5,843 nt of DNA, from NCBI GenBank assembly GCA_003136515.1, contig PLEU01000180.1, positions 30,710 to 36,552 of the forward strand, written 5' to 3'. Shown in pieces: positions 1-5,746 of the stretch (position 1 is its first letter; each line of letters starts with the position of its first letter). The translations under genes and the position numbers were made by a program. The notes beneath the pieces were generated by a model that was not told where the DNA came from, did not search any database, and saw nothing but the letters and a program-made list of their open reading frames with translations. The stretch is from Spartobacteria bacterium. GTDB lineage: Bacteria; Verrucomicrobiota; Verrucomicrobiae; Chthoniobacterales; UBA6821.

Positions 1-243
1 GCAGCCGTCTGGCTTGTAGGTACTCAGGTCGAGTCTCTTGACTTCAGGAACTGGGACGGATGTATACAAAACCTCAAATTCCGTGTTGAAAAGGACAAGG
101 GTTAGTCGGGCCGGAAGCTCCTCATGTTCCTGCTGCTGGGTGGCAAGGAAGGAATTAAAACTCTCCACCGTGGTTTCTGCGTTGGACTGCATGGAACCTG
201 AACGGTCCAAAACAAAGGCTATTTCAGTGATATCTGTGTTCAT
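1..243 (-). CDS. VWA (von Willebrand factor A) domain protein, N-terminal part; C-terminus outside window
   Basis: An open frame reads leftward from an ATG at 241-243 and has no stop before the window edge, giving the first 81 residues. Residues 6-18 form a hydrophobic beta strand ending in DRSGSM, the metal-ion-dependent adhesion site (D13, S15, S17: DxSxS) of VWA domains. A helix follows (about 22-38), then a second strand pair (about 46-62, PARLTLVLFNTEFEVLYTS). This order fits the start of a VWA fold with no signal peptide, so the protein is probably cytoplasmic. Small stand-alone VWA proteins with the same opening (TEIxFxLDRSGSM, TerY-like) are known in bacteria and are thought to bind partner proteins through the metal site. 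No clear ribosome-binding site precedes the ATG. The gene diverges from the WYL regulator, which may control it. The specific role is unknown, and the missing C-terminus prevents a finer family call. Confidence 0.85.
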   Translation of the reverse strand, partial: MNTDITEIAFVLDRSGSMQSNAETTVESFNSFLATQQQEHEELPARLTLVLFNTEFEVLYTSVPVPEVKRLDLSTYKPDGC

Positions 244-268
244 AGGATGCCAAGCTAACAATCCTCTA

Positions 269-290
269 AGACAGGAGATGTCTCTTCTCC
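269..290. promoter_or_regulatory. Overlapping inverted repeats in divergent intergenic region, candidate operator
   Basis: Two short inverted repeats overlap here: AGACA-GGAGA-TGTCT (269-283, 5-bp arms, 5-bp spacer) and GGAGA-TGTCTCT-TCTCC (274-290, 5-bp arms, 7-bp spacer). They lie between the divergent VWA gene (start 243) and the WYL regulator gene (start 353). This is the usual place for an autoregulatory operator of a DNA-binding protein that acts as a dimer. Arms of 5 bp can arise by chance, so this is a candidate only. Confidence 0.3.
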
Positions 291-352
291 TTTCTTTCTT
301 TGTTTCTGTGCTGACCTTGCAGTGAATCGCTCAAGCAGATAGGGCAATAACC

Positions 353-1441
353 ATGGCCACACGCCGGGGTGCATCCCCCTCCCCAAAACAAAAAAAGATC
401 CCAGTGAAAGCCCTCTGGCAAACCGAGGGCAAGATTCATGGAAATACCTCCAGGGATCATATCCACCGGATCTACAGAATTTTGGCGGAACTGCAGAACG
501 AAAGATATCCAAGCCGCGAGACGTTGGCCCGGCTCTGCGACGTGAGCACAAAGACGATTGAGAGGGACCTACGCTCCATGGAACTGCTCATGGATGTAGA
601 AATCACCTATGACCCGGCACAGCGTGGCTATCATGTCAGTGGAGAGGTTAAGCATTTTCCCATGCTCAAATTGGAAGGCCGGGATTTGCTCATGCTCCAT
701 TTTTTGCGCCAGTGCCTCGCCCCCTATGACGGGACCGAGATTGGAAAAGGGATGATTGAATCCTTCAACAGGGCTTTCGGACTCCTAACCGGCACGATGA
801 ACTGGAAAAACTGGGAAGACACGGTCTGGTTCCGTTTCGACGGCAAACCGGAGATTGCCCGGGGAGACGTGGCTCTCTTCGACCTGCTGCACCGGGCCAT
901 CCGCAACCGGAATATCGTGAAGTTCGACTATTGTCCTCCCGCGAGGAAAAAATGCGAGGGTCGAAGCGTGGAACCCCTCTTTATCTTCATGCGCAACGGG
1001 CGTTGGTTCCTGCACGCAGTCAACCACGGCACCGAGGAAAAAAGGAATTTTGTTTTTGCCCGTATCTCGAAGGCCGCACTCACTGGAAAGAAATTCTCTC
1101 CCCGCGAGATCAATCCCGGAAAAGCCTTTCGCTATAGCTTCGGAGTGGTTTCCGGAGAGGATCGCCCTAAGGAAAATGTGGTTCTTGAGTTTTCTCCTGA
1201 AGTGGCCGTCCGCATCCGTGAAACCCTCTGGCATCCTGAGCAGGAAATTCAAGATCTCTCCAGTGGCGGAGTCAGGCTCACCCTTCCCATTGCTGTGAAC
1301 TCTTATCTGGAACTCAAACCTTGGCTACTGAGCTGGGGGGCGACCGTCAAGGTCGTGTCACCAGATTCCCTGAGGGAAGAGCTCAGGGCGAGTGTGTTAG
1401 CCATGGCGCGGGGGATGGGTTTCACAAAGGAGACCAATTAA
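353..1441 (+). CDS. WYL-domain helix-turn-helix transcriptional regulator
   Basis: This 362-residue protein has the three-part layout of DeoR-like WYL regulators. After a basic, probably disordered tail (1-32), residues about 35-95 form a winged helix-turn-helix; SRETLARLCDVSTKTIERDL (54-73) is the DNA-reading part. Residues about 172-245 form the WYL domain. The name-giving triplet reads WFL (218-220) rather than WYL, with the downstream basic FARIS segment (235-239) typical of the ligand pocket. Residues about 274-350 match the C-terminal WCX extension. WYL domains are thought to sense nucleic acids or nucleotide-like ligands, and these proteins repress or activate nearby genes, including DNA-repair and phage-defence genes in several bacteria. 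The ATG at 353 sits in CCATGG with only a weak purine stretch (AGGG, 341-344) upstream. The divergent VWA gene is the most obvious target. The fold assignment is firm; ligand and targets are unknown. Confidence 0.92.
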   Translation: MATRRGASPSPKQKKIPVKALWQTEGKIHGNTSRDHIHRIYRILAELQNERYPSRETLARLCDVSTKTIERDLRSMELLMDVEITYDPAQRGYHVSGEVKHFPMLKLEGRDLLMLHFLRQCLAPYDGTEIGKGMIESFNRAFGLLTGTMNWKNWEDTVWFRFDGKPEIARGDVALFDLLHRAIRNRNIVKFDYCPPARKKCEGRSVEPLFIFMRNGRWFLHAVNHGTEEKRNFVFARISKAALTGKKFSPREINPGKAFRYSFGVVSGEDRPKENVVLEFSPEVAVRIRETLWHPEQEIQDLSSGGVRLTLPIAVNSYLELKPWLLSWGATVKVVSPDSLREELRASVLAMARGMGFTKETN

Positions 1442-1581
1442 TCGAGCCCGCCATTATTGGCAAAAACCTCCAGCCCTCTAGATTGCAGAGTGCATTAAGA
1501 ATAATAACCAGCTTTGTTAATCATTGAAGTATGTCATCGCATACCAAAACTCCATTCCGCCTCGTTATGATGTCAGAAGAA
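1442..1581. other. Convergent intergenic gap, no convincing terminator
   Basis: This 140-bp gap lies between the stop codons of the WYL regulator and the aldehyde reductase gene, which face each other. A bidirectional terminator would be expected. Only weak hairpins are visible: GCCA-TTAT-TGGC near 1451-1462 and GTATG-TCATCG-CATAC at 1529-1544. Neither is followed by a T-run in the needed direction. No gene or RNA is recognised here. Confidence 0.4.
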
Positions 1582-2601
1582 CTATCCCAAATCATTGCTT
1601 AGCACGACGCGGTAACGAGCCTTGCCTGAACGAAGGTGTTCGATTGCCTCGTTGGCCTGGGACATGGGGAAGGTTTCCGTGGTCGGGACAATACCGTGGC
1701 GGGCACTGAAGGCCAGCATGGTCTCGGTGGTGGAGGGGCTTCCAAGAGGCGAAGCGGAGAATGATTTCTGGCCGACGAGCATCGGGAACACGGAAAGTGC
1801 CACCGGTGAAGGAATTGCTCCAACAGTATGCAGACGCCCCTTGGGCTTAAGCGCGGCAATGTAAGTATTCCAATCGAGATCGGCATTGGCCGTATTGAGG
1901 ATGAAGTCAAAACTACCGGCGGCCTTGGCAAGATCCTCGGGATGACGCGAATTGAGTGTGCTATGGGCTCCGAGGGAAAGTGCCTCATCCCTTTTTGAGT
2001 CGCTGCTGGTGAAGGCGGTGACCTCACAGCCCCATGCACGAAGGAACTTCAAGGCCATATGGCCCAGTCCTCCGATACCAATTACTCCAACACGGTCGGT
2101 CGGCTTGACACCGAATTGGACAATGGGATTGAAAACCGTAATGCCACCGCAAAGAAGAGGTCCTGCCTTGCTGGCATCGAGGGCCGCTGGCAAGGGACTG
2201 ACCCAAGTCCAGTTGGCCCGCACACGTGTGGCAAATGCTCCGTAGCGTCCGAGGATGGTTCCTTCCGCCGTGAGGCAGAGATTCTGATTTCCGGAAAGAC
2301 ACTCGCCGCAAGATCCACAACTGTTGGAGTACCAACCCAACCCCACACGATCTCCGATCTTCACCCGTTTGGTGTGTGCTCCAAGGGCGACGACGGTACC
2401 GACTGCCTCGTGCCCCGGAACAAAGGGATACGTCGAAAATCCCCAGTCATTATCGAGCATTGAGAGATCGCTATGGCAGATGCCGCAACTTTCGACCGCG
2501 ATCTCAACCTGCTCGTCACCGAGCGGGCCAGGAGTGTATTGGAAGGGTTGCAGGGGTTGCTTTGCACCGAAGGCGGCTAGAGCTTTAATCGAGGCGGGCA
2601 T
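1582..2601 (-). CDS. ahr: Zinc-dependent NADPH aldehyde reductase, Ahr/YjgB type
   Basis: A medium-chain dehydrogenase/reductase that should reduce aldehydes to alcohols with NADPH in the cytoplasm. From the ATG at 2599-2601 it has 339 residues, the length I recall for E. coli Ahr (YjgB), and it follows that protein closely: CGICHSDLSMLDNDWGF near 39-55 and GKARYRVVL near the C-terminus. Catalytic zinc ligands are C42, H64 (GHE) and C151 (LLCGG); structural zinc ligands are C95, C98, C101 and C109. The Rossmann glycine motif GIGGLG is at 175-180. The second strand ends in FTSS with K203/R204 and no acidic residue, which suits NADPH. The frame stays open upstream to an ATG at 2703, but those 34 extra residues are polar, low in complexity and absent from the family, so the 2601 start is preferred. 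It follows the flavodoxin gene by 103 bp on the same strand. Confidence 0.93.
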   Translation of the reverse strand: MPASIKALAAFGAKQPLQPFQYTPGPLGDEQVEIAVESCGICHSDLSMLDNDWGFSTYPFVPGHEAVGTVVALGAHTKRVKIGDRVGLGWYSNSCGSCGECLSGNQNLCLTAEGTILGRYGAFATRVRANWTWVSPLPAALDASKAGPLLCGGITVFNPIVQFGVKPTDRVGVIGIGGLGHMALKFLRAWGCEVTAFTSSDSKRDEALSLGAHSTLNSRHPEDLAKAAGSFDFILNTANADLDWNTYIAALKPKGRLHTVGAIPSPVALSVFPMLVGQKSFSASPLGSPSTTETMLAFSARHGIVPTTETFPMSQANEAIEHLRSGKARYRVVLSNDLG

Positions 2602-2661
2602 GGAGTTATTTAGGTTGGATTGTTTTGAGTTGAGAGAGAGAATTTTTTTGCCGTTTGTAGA

Positions 2662-2690
2662 TTTATTTTGGGGCAGCTTGATTGGCTCAA
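2662..2690 (-). promoter_or_regulatory. Candidate sigma-70-like promoter upstream of ahr
   Basis: Read on the minus strand, TTGAGC (2690-2685) and AATAAA (2667-2662) are separated by 17 bp. Each matches four of six bases of the -35 and -10 consensus. The site lies in the 103-bp gap between the flavodoxin gene and ahr, so ahr could have its own promoter as well as read-through from upstream. The match is modest and rests on consensus only. Confidence 0.25.
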
Positions 2691-2704
2691 TCCTAAGCCA
2701 CATT

Positions 2705-3307
2705 TTAGGCTAGCTTGCCCCGTTTGAGTTGAGCCGCCAGCGCTGCGACCCGTTCTCCATAGATCCTTGCTGTTTCCAAATCCCCGGCAAGAGGAGCCTC
2801 TGGCGGTTTGATTTGAAAACTGGCTGCCATCGGGCCAATAAATGAACCTACTCGATTGAGCGCGTCAGCTCCTGGACCCGAAGGGGAGTGCATCTCTTCG
2901 GGCCTATTGCTAGAGGGCATCAGACCTAAACCAACATAGATCATTCCGTGCTGCATTGCGTTCACGACCAACCCCATGAGTGTATTGAGCTTATCCCCCG
3001 AAAAGGATGTGGAATTGGTAAAGGCTCCAGCCACTTTGTCCTTCCAAGCAAGGGAAAACCACTTTTTTGCTGCTGCCTCGATGAAAGCTTTCATGGCAGC
3101 AGACATACTTCCCATATAGGTGGGACATCCAAATATTATAGCGTCCGCAAAGTCCAATTCATCCAACAGAACGGTTGCTTCCTCAACGGTGTAAAGTTTG
3201 GCTTGTACATCTGGGAGACGCTTGGCTCCTTCAAGGACGGCCTCCGCCTGAAGCTTCGTATGCCCATATATTGAGTGATAGACAATGGCAACGTTGATGA
3301 TGTTCAT
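2705..3307 (-). CDS. WrbA-like flavodoxin-family NAD(P)H:quinone oxidoreductase
   Basis: A 200-residue flavodoxin-fold protein, close in length to E. coli WrbA as I recall it (about 198). Residues 4-17 form the first strand and the FMN-phosphate loop (VYHSIYGHT, 9-17). DAIIFGCPTYMGSM (55-68) is the second FMN-contacting loop, followed by the helix MKAFIEAAAKKWFS. NSTSFSGDK (98-106) and the HGMIYVGLGL strand (120-129) complete the core. The family reduces quinones by two electrons, avoiding semiquinone radicals. The start at 3305-3307 is chosen because the family begins right at the first strand (MNIINVAIVYHS). The frame is open upstream to 3460, but that stretch has no family resemblance. The start has no clear ribosome-binding site. 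It is probably the first gene of a two-gene unit with ahr and lies divergent to the AhpD-like/sigma cluster. The exact substrate is unknown; a plain NADPH-dependent FMN reductase is the alternative. Confidence 0.87.
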   Translation of the reverse strand: MNIINVAIVYHSIYGHTKLQAEAVLEGAKRLPDVQAKLYTVEEATVLLDELDFADAIIFGCPTYMGSMSAAMKAFIEAAAKKWFSLAWKDKVAGAFTNSTSFSGDKLNTLMGLVVNAMQHGMIYVGLGLMPSSNRPEEMHSPSGPGADALNRVGSFIGPMAASFQIKPPEAPLAGDLETARIYGERVAALAAQLKRGKLA

Positions 3308-3699
3308 CTCAGTGATAAATGTTTCGTGATTTAAAATACTTTTTTTACAACTCGCAGAGTGGTGACCCAGCTTAATGGAAATTTGGAGGTCGTTCGGATG
3401 TTCTCTGAGCTCACTCGTGTCACCGTGTTTCAAAAAAGTCAAATAGGCGAGAGCACTCAAGGGAGGATTTTTGTTTTATTCAATCCAAGGGACGAGCGCG
3501 ATGAATGCCCCTTGAGGAGTGCATAAGAGAAAGGCGGCAGATGCCTTGATGGATTCCGCCCCAAGGAAGCCCGGAATTTTTTTCTAAGAACGAGGTAAGA
3601 AAGCGTGGCGACACCACATCTAATCGTTAAGCCGTCCTAGGAGAAAAAAACTCCCGGCCTCTTGGATAAACAAAACAGACCAATCAACTCACCACCACC
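3308..3699. other. Divergent intergenic region, 392 bp, with regulatory potential
   Basis: No gene with a credible start is seen here. The region separates the flavodoxin-ahr unit (minus) from the AhpD-like/sigma cluster (plus), so it should hold both promoters; no clear sigma-70 hexamer pair was found for either. Two similar words point outward from the middle: CACCACTCT on the minus strand (3364-3356) and CACCACATCT on the plus strand (3612-3621). A spaced inverted repeat GGTGAC/GTCACC is at 3361-3366 and 3419-3424. The stretch 3505-3583 can form several hairpins, listed separately. The last 35 bases before the ATG at 3700 are A/C-rich. Confidence 0.5.
3553..3583 (+). terminator. Candidate intrinsic terminator/attenuator in leader of the AhpD-like gene
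   Basis: ATTCCG (3553-3558) pairs with CGGAAT (3572-3577) around a 13-nt loop, followed by seven T (3577-3583). No plus-strand gene lies just upstream, so if real it would act within the leader of the gene at 3700. Competing pairings exist: CCTTG (3544-3548) with CAAGG (3562-3566), and GGCGG (3533-3537) with CCGCC (3556-3560). Either would disrupt the terminator stem. The 6-bp stem is short, so confidence is low. Confidence 0.3.
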
Positions 3700-4248
3700 A
3701 TGTCACACATACCCACAGTCACCGAATCCTCAGCCACTCCTGAGCAGCAGGCTATCCTCACAGCTGTAAAGAAATCCCTAGGGATCGTTCCGAACCTCGT
3801 CTCCACACTTGCCCAGTCGCCTGCAGCGGCGAATGCCTATCTCGCCTTCAGTGGGGCGTTAAGCAAAGGCTCCCTCTCGGCCAAGTCCAGAGAACTCATC
3901 GCGCTAGCCGTTGGAGAAGCAAACTCCTGCGACTACTGCGTCTCCGCCCATACCTACCTGGGCAAGCATGCAGGTCTATCATCAGAGGAAGTGTTTGACG
4001 CGCGTCGAGGAACATCGGCCGATCCCAAGCAGGAAGCCGCCCTCTCCTTCATCAGGAAGGTGGTTGCACAACGGGGTCATGTAAGTGCCGAGGACGTCGA
4101 ATCCCTTCGCATCCATGGGTTCACCAACGGCGAAATTGTTGAGATTGTGGCCAACACCGCTCTCAATATCTTCACAAACTACTTCAACCATGTGGCCGCT
4201 ACGGAGATCGATTTTCCGATCGCTCCAAAGCTTGAAGCATCCGCCTAA
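3700..4248 (+). CDS. AhpD-like peroxidase-related protein (carboxymuconolactone decarboxylase family)
   Basis: A 182-residue all-helical protein of the AhpD/CMD superfamily. The redox centre C77-D-Y-C80 with H84 (CxxCxxxH) is the active-site motif of AhpD-type alkylhydroperoxidases, in which the cysteines take electrons and reduce peroxides. It is preceded by the helix SRELIALAVGEANS (63-76), the usual lead-in. The ending TNYFNHVAATEIDFP (159-173) is characteristic of the 'uncharacterized peroxidase-related' branch. No signal peptide is present, so it is probably cytoplasmic. The ATG at 3700 follows an A/C-rich leader ending in ACCACCACC, with no Shine-Dalgarno sequence. It is the first gene of a plus-strand cluster, 56 bp before the sigma factor gene. 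Genes of this family often sit beside ECF sigma factors, which suggests it is a regulon member. The true substrate is not known; a carboxymuconolactone decarboxylase role is unlikely given the CxxC centre. Confidence 0.9.
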   Translation: MSHIPTVTESSATPEQQAILTAVKKSLGIVPNLVSTLAQSPAAANAYLAFSGALSKGSLSAKSRELIALAVGEANSCDYCVSAHTYLGKHAGLSSEEVFDARRGTSADPKQEAALSFIRKVVAQRGHVSAEDVESLRIHGFTNGEIVEIVANTALNIFTNYFNHVAATEIDFPIAPKLEASA

Positions 4249-4269
4249 CTCCTCTACATCTACGGCTGT

Positions 4270-4294
4270 CCGGCGCGCTTGCCTTGTGTGCCGG
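4270..4294 (+). promoter_or_regulatory. Intergenic hairpin before the sigma factor gene
   Basis: CCGGCGC (4270-4276) can pair with GTGCCGG (4288-4294), a 7-bp stem with one G-U pair and an 11-nt loop. It ends 10 bases before the sigma ATG at 4305. There is no T-run, so it is not an intrinsic terminator. It could tune sigma translation or protect the upstream AhpD-like message from decay. The stem is seen in the sequence; any role is inference. Confidence 0.35.
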
Positions 4295-4304
4295 GCGGCC
4301 ACGG

Positions 4305-4919
4305 ATGAAGACACAAGAATTTAACTGGGTTGAAGTCCTTCGATCCCCCAACCGGGAGGAGCAGGCTGAAGCCATGAATCTCCTTCGCGCTCATTTGCTC
4401 AAAGGGCTTTCAATAGCCCTTGGTGATCGTGCCGATGTCAGCGAGGCCCATCTGGAGGATTTCGCACAGGATGGACTTCTTCGCATTCTGGACAAACTTG
4501 ACCAATTCCAGGGCCGCAGCCTCTTCACCACCTGGGCACAATCTGTTGCCCTCAATAGCGCCTTTGCCGAACTCCGTCGCAAGCGATGGGGCGATGTCTC
4601 CCTGGATGCCCTGATGGAACAGGGTGATCACCTTGCAGAAGCTTCCACTTTTCCCGACGATTCACTCGGCTCTCAAGAGGAACAATCTCACATCGTCTCA
4701 GCCATGAGAAAAGCCATTGCGCAGGAACTTACTCCCAAACAACGCGCCGCAATTCTGGCCGAACTCGGAGGAATGCCTTTTGATCAAGTTTGCAGTCTCC
4801 TGGGCACCAACCGCACTGCCGGCTACAAGCTTCTGCATGATGCACGGCGCTCACTCAAGCGACACCTGGAAGAAGCTGGGATTACCGGCTACGACATCCA
4901 ACTTGCCTTCACAATATGA
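4305..4919 (+). CDS. ECF-like sigma-70 family RNA polymerase sigma factor
   Basis: A 204-residue two-domain sigma factor. Region 2 spans about residues 20-96: EDFAQDGLLRILDKLDQF (51-68) is the core-polymerase-binding helix (regions 2.1-2.2), and 74-95, beginning FTTWAQSVA and ending LRRKRW, covers regions 2.3-2.4, which melt and read the -10 element. An acidic linker (about 97-130) leads to region 4 (about 131-190), with a helix-turn-helix in MPFDQVCSLLGTNRTAGYKL (157-176) that should read the -35 element. There is no region 1 or 3 and no SnoaL-like C-terminal extension, so it is a plain ECF architecture. The ATG at 4305 is preferred; a TTG at 4284 in the same frame lies inside the upstream hairpin loop. 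No Shine-Dalgarno sequence is evident. The stop overlaps the anti-sigma start (ATGA), which fits translational coupling and balanced amounts of the two proteins. Confidence 0.9.
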   Translation: MKTQEFNWVEVLRSPNREEQAEAMNLLRAHLLKGLSIALGDRADVSEAHLEDFAQDGLLRILDKLDQFQGRSLFTTWAQSVALNSAFAELRRKRWGDVSLDALMEQGDHLAEASTFPDDSLGSQEEQSHIVSAMRKAIAQELTPKQRAAILAELGGMPFDQVCSLLGTNRTAGYKLLHDARRSLKRHLEEAGITGYDIQLAFTI

Positions 4920-5173
4920 CAACCAAAGCCCAACCCCTCACCCCGTCTCAGGTTGCCGAATTTCTTCGCCAGGTTGCTCTGACTCGCGATCAGGAAGCGG
5001 ACTGCGGCGCATGTCTTGAGAACATCGCGGAATTCGCCGAGAAGAAACTCTCCGGTGCCGAACTGGGTTCTGCACTGCTGAGCATTGAACATCACCTCAG
5101 CCTCTGCCCCGAATGCACCGAGGAATATCAGGCCTTGAAAAGGATTCTTCAATCCAATCGCCAGGGCGAGTGA
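4916..5173 (+). CDS. Small zinc-binding anti-sigma factor (zf-HC2/ZAS type)
   Basis: An 85-residue soluble protein with the zinc anti-sigma signature H60-x3-C64-P-E-C67. Cysteines C30 and C33 lie upstream, where the family has its further zinc ligand. ZAS proteins of the RsrA/ChrR kind hold their sigma factor inactive in the cytoplasm. In RsrA, oxidation of the zinc cysteines releases the sigma factor. No transmembrane segment is present, so the signal is probably sensed inside the cell. The ATG lies within the sigma stop (4-bp overlap at 4916-4919), firm support for a sigma/anti-sigma pair. Compared with the usual three Cys plus one His, this protein has four Cys and two adjacent His (H59, H60), leaving a spare ligand or thiol. 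Sequence similarity beyond the motif is low, so the call rests on motif, size and position. Confidence 0.82.
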   Translation: MTTKAQPLTPSQVAEFLRQVALTRDQEADCGACLENIAEFAEKKLSGAELGSALLSIEHHLSLCPECTEEYQALKRILQSNRQGE

Positions 5174-5220
5174 GTCAAGGGCTCGATTTTTCAATCCTCA
5201 CAACCAGAAAACTGACCTTA

Positions 5221-5643
5221 ATGAATCCTCGTCCGCCTCTGCCTCCCTTCACTGAAGAAACAGCATTGATGAAGGTTCAGGCAGCCGAGGACGCCTGGAA
5301 TAGCCGTGATCCCGAGCGGGTATCCCTCGCCTATACCGAGGATACGGAGTGGAGGAACAGGACGGAATTCCTTCATGGGCGGACAGAAGTTGTGGAGTTT
5401 CTCAAAGGCAAGTGGAGCAAGGAATTAGATTACCGGCTCAAAAAGGAGCTCTGGGGGTTCCGTAACAATCGCATGGCAGTGCGCTTCGAGTATGAATTTC
5501 ACGACCAATCCGGCCAATGGTACAGATCCTATGGGAACGAGTTGTGGGAATTCGACGAACTCGGTTATATGAAACGCCGCTTTGCCAGTATCAACGACCT
5601 GAGCATTGAGGCGTCGCAGCGCAAGTTCCTTTGGGAGCGTTAG
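5221..5643 (+). CDS. NTF2/SnoaL-like protein, DUF1348 type
   Basis: A 140-residue cone-shaped NTF2-like fold. [20 protein letters not shown] (21-40) is the opening helix pair, typical of this group. Residues 42-54 ([13 protein letters not shown]) lead to the helix [10 protein letters not shown], and the strands [17 protein letters not shown] and [12 protein letters not shown] form the sheet lining the pocket. The segment up to [16 protein letters not shown] matches the DUF1348 family closely. Family members I recall continue about 15 residues further (a Gly/Arg/Pro/Asp-rich tail), but here a stop follows FLWER at once, inside a tandem duplication. The biochemical function is not established; NTF2-like folds bind small hydrophobic ligands or act as isomerases and hydrolases. 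The start at 5221 is chosen because residues of the open frame further upstream overlap the anti-sigma gene and do not fit the family. It lies 47 bp after the anti-sigma gene and is probably co-transcribed. Confidence 0.87.
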   Translation: MNPRPPLPPFTEETALMKVQAAEDAWNSRDPERVSLAYTEDTEWRNRTEFLHGRTEVVEFLKGKWSKELDYRLKKELWGFRNNRMAVRFEYEFHDQSGQWYRSYGNELWEFDELGYMKRRFASINDLSIEASQRKFLWER

Positions 5644-5662
5644 GCATTTGGTTAGGCATTTG
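5639..5662. repeat. Perfect 12-bp tandem duplication at the NTF2-like stop codon
   Basis: GTTAGGCATTTG occurs twice without a gap (5639-5650 and 5651-5662). The stop codon TAG (5641-5643) lies inside the first copy. The arrangement looks like a slippage duplication. Confidence 0.9.
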
Positions 5663-5746
5663 TATAGGGCCCAAGGGCAGGAGTGCACCCTTCACCCCAC
5701 TCACAAAGCACCCCGAAGCAACCCTTTATGGAAAACGTCGCTTCAA

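Noticed and set aside
785..1252. Long minus-strand open frame (155 codons) inside the WYL regulator gene
   Set aside because: It is antisense to a well-supported coding frame with clear domains, and its translation shows no family features.
1529..1544. GTATG/CATAC hairpin as terminator between convergent genes
   Set aside because: The stem is only 5 bp and no T-run follows on either strand.
2602..2703. In-frame N-terminal extension of ahr (34 residues starting at an ATG at 2703)
   Set aside because: The residues are polar and low in complexity, the Ahr family starts near the 2601 ATG with a 339-residue product, and the candidate promoter falls inside the extension.
3361..3424. Inverted repeat GGTGAC ... 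GTCACC with a 52-bp spacer
   Set aside because: Six-base arms at this distance are expected by chance, and the position matches no clear promoter.
3308..3460. In-frame upstream extension of the flavodoxin gene (51 residues)
   Set aside because: Flavodoxin-family proteins begin at the first beta strand. The extension shows no domain or targeting signal, and the TTG at its far end has no ribosome-binding site.
3476..3583. Minus-strand open stretch of about 35 codons with a protein-like composition (segments such as SIKASAAFLL and GAFIALVPWIE)
   Set aside because: It has no ATG, GTG or TTG start in a sensible position, is bounded by a stop at 3584-3586, and lies in the region with hairpin potential. 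It could be a gene remnant, but nothing identifies a family.
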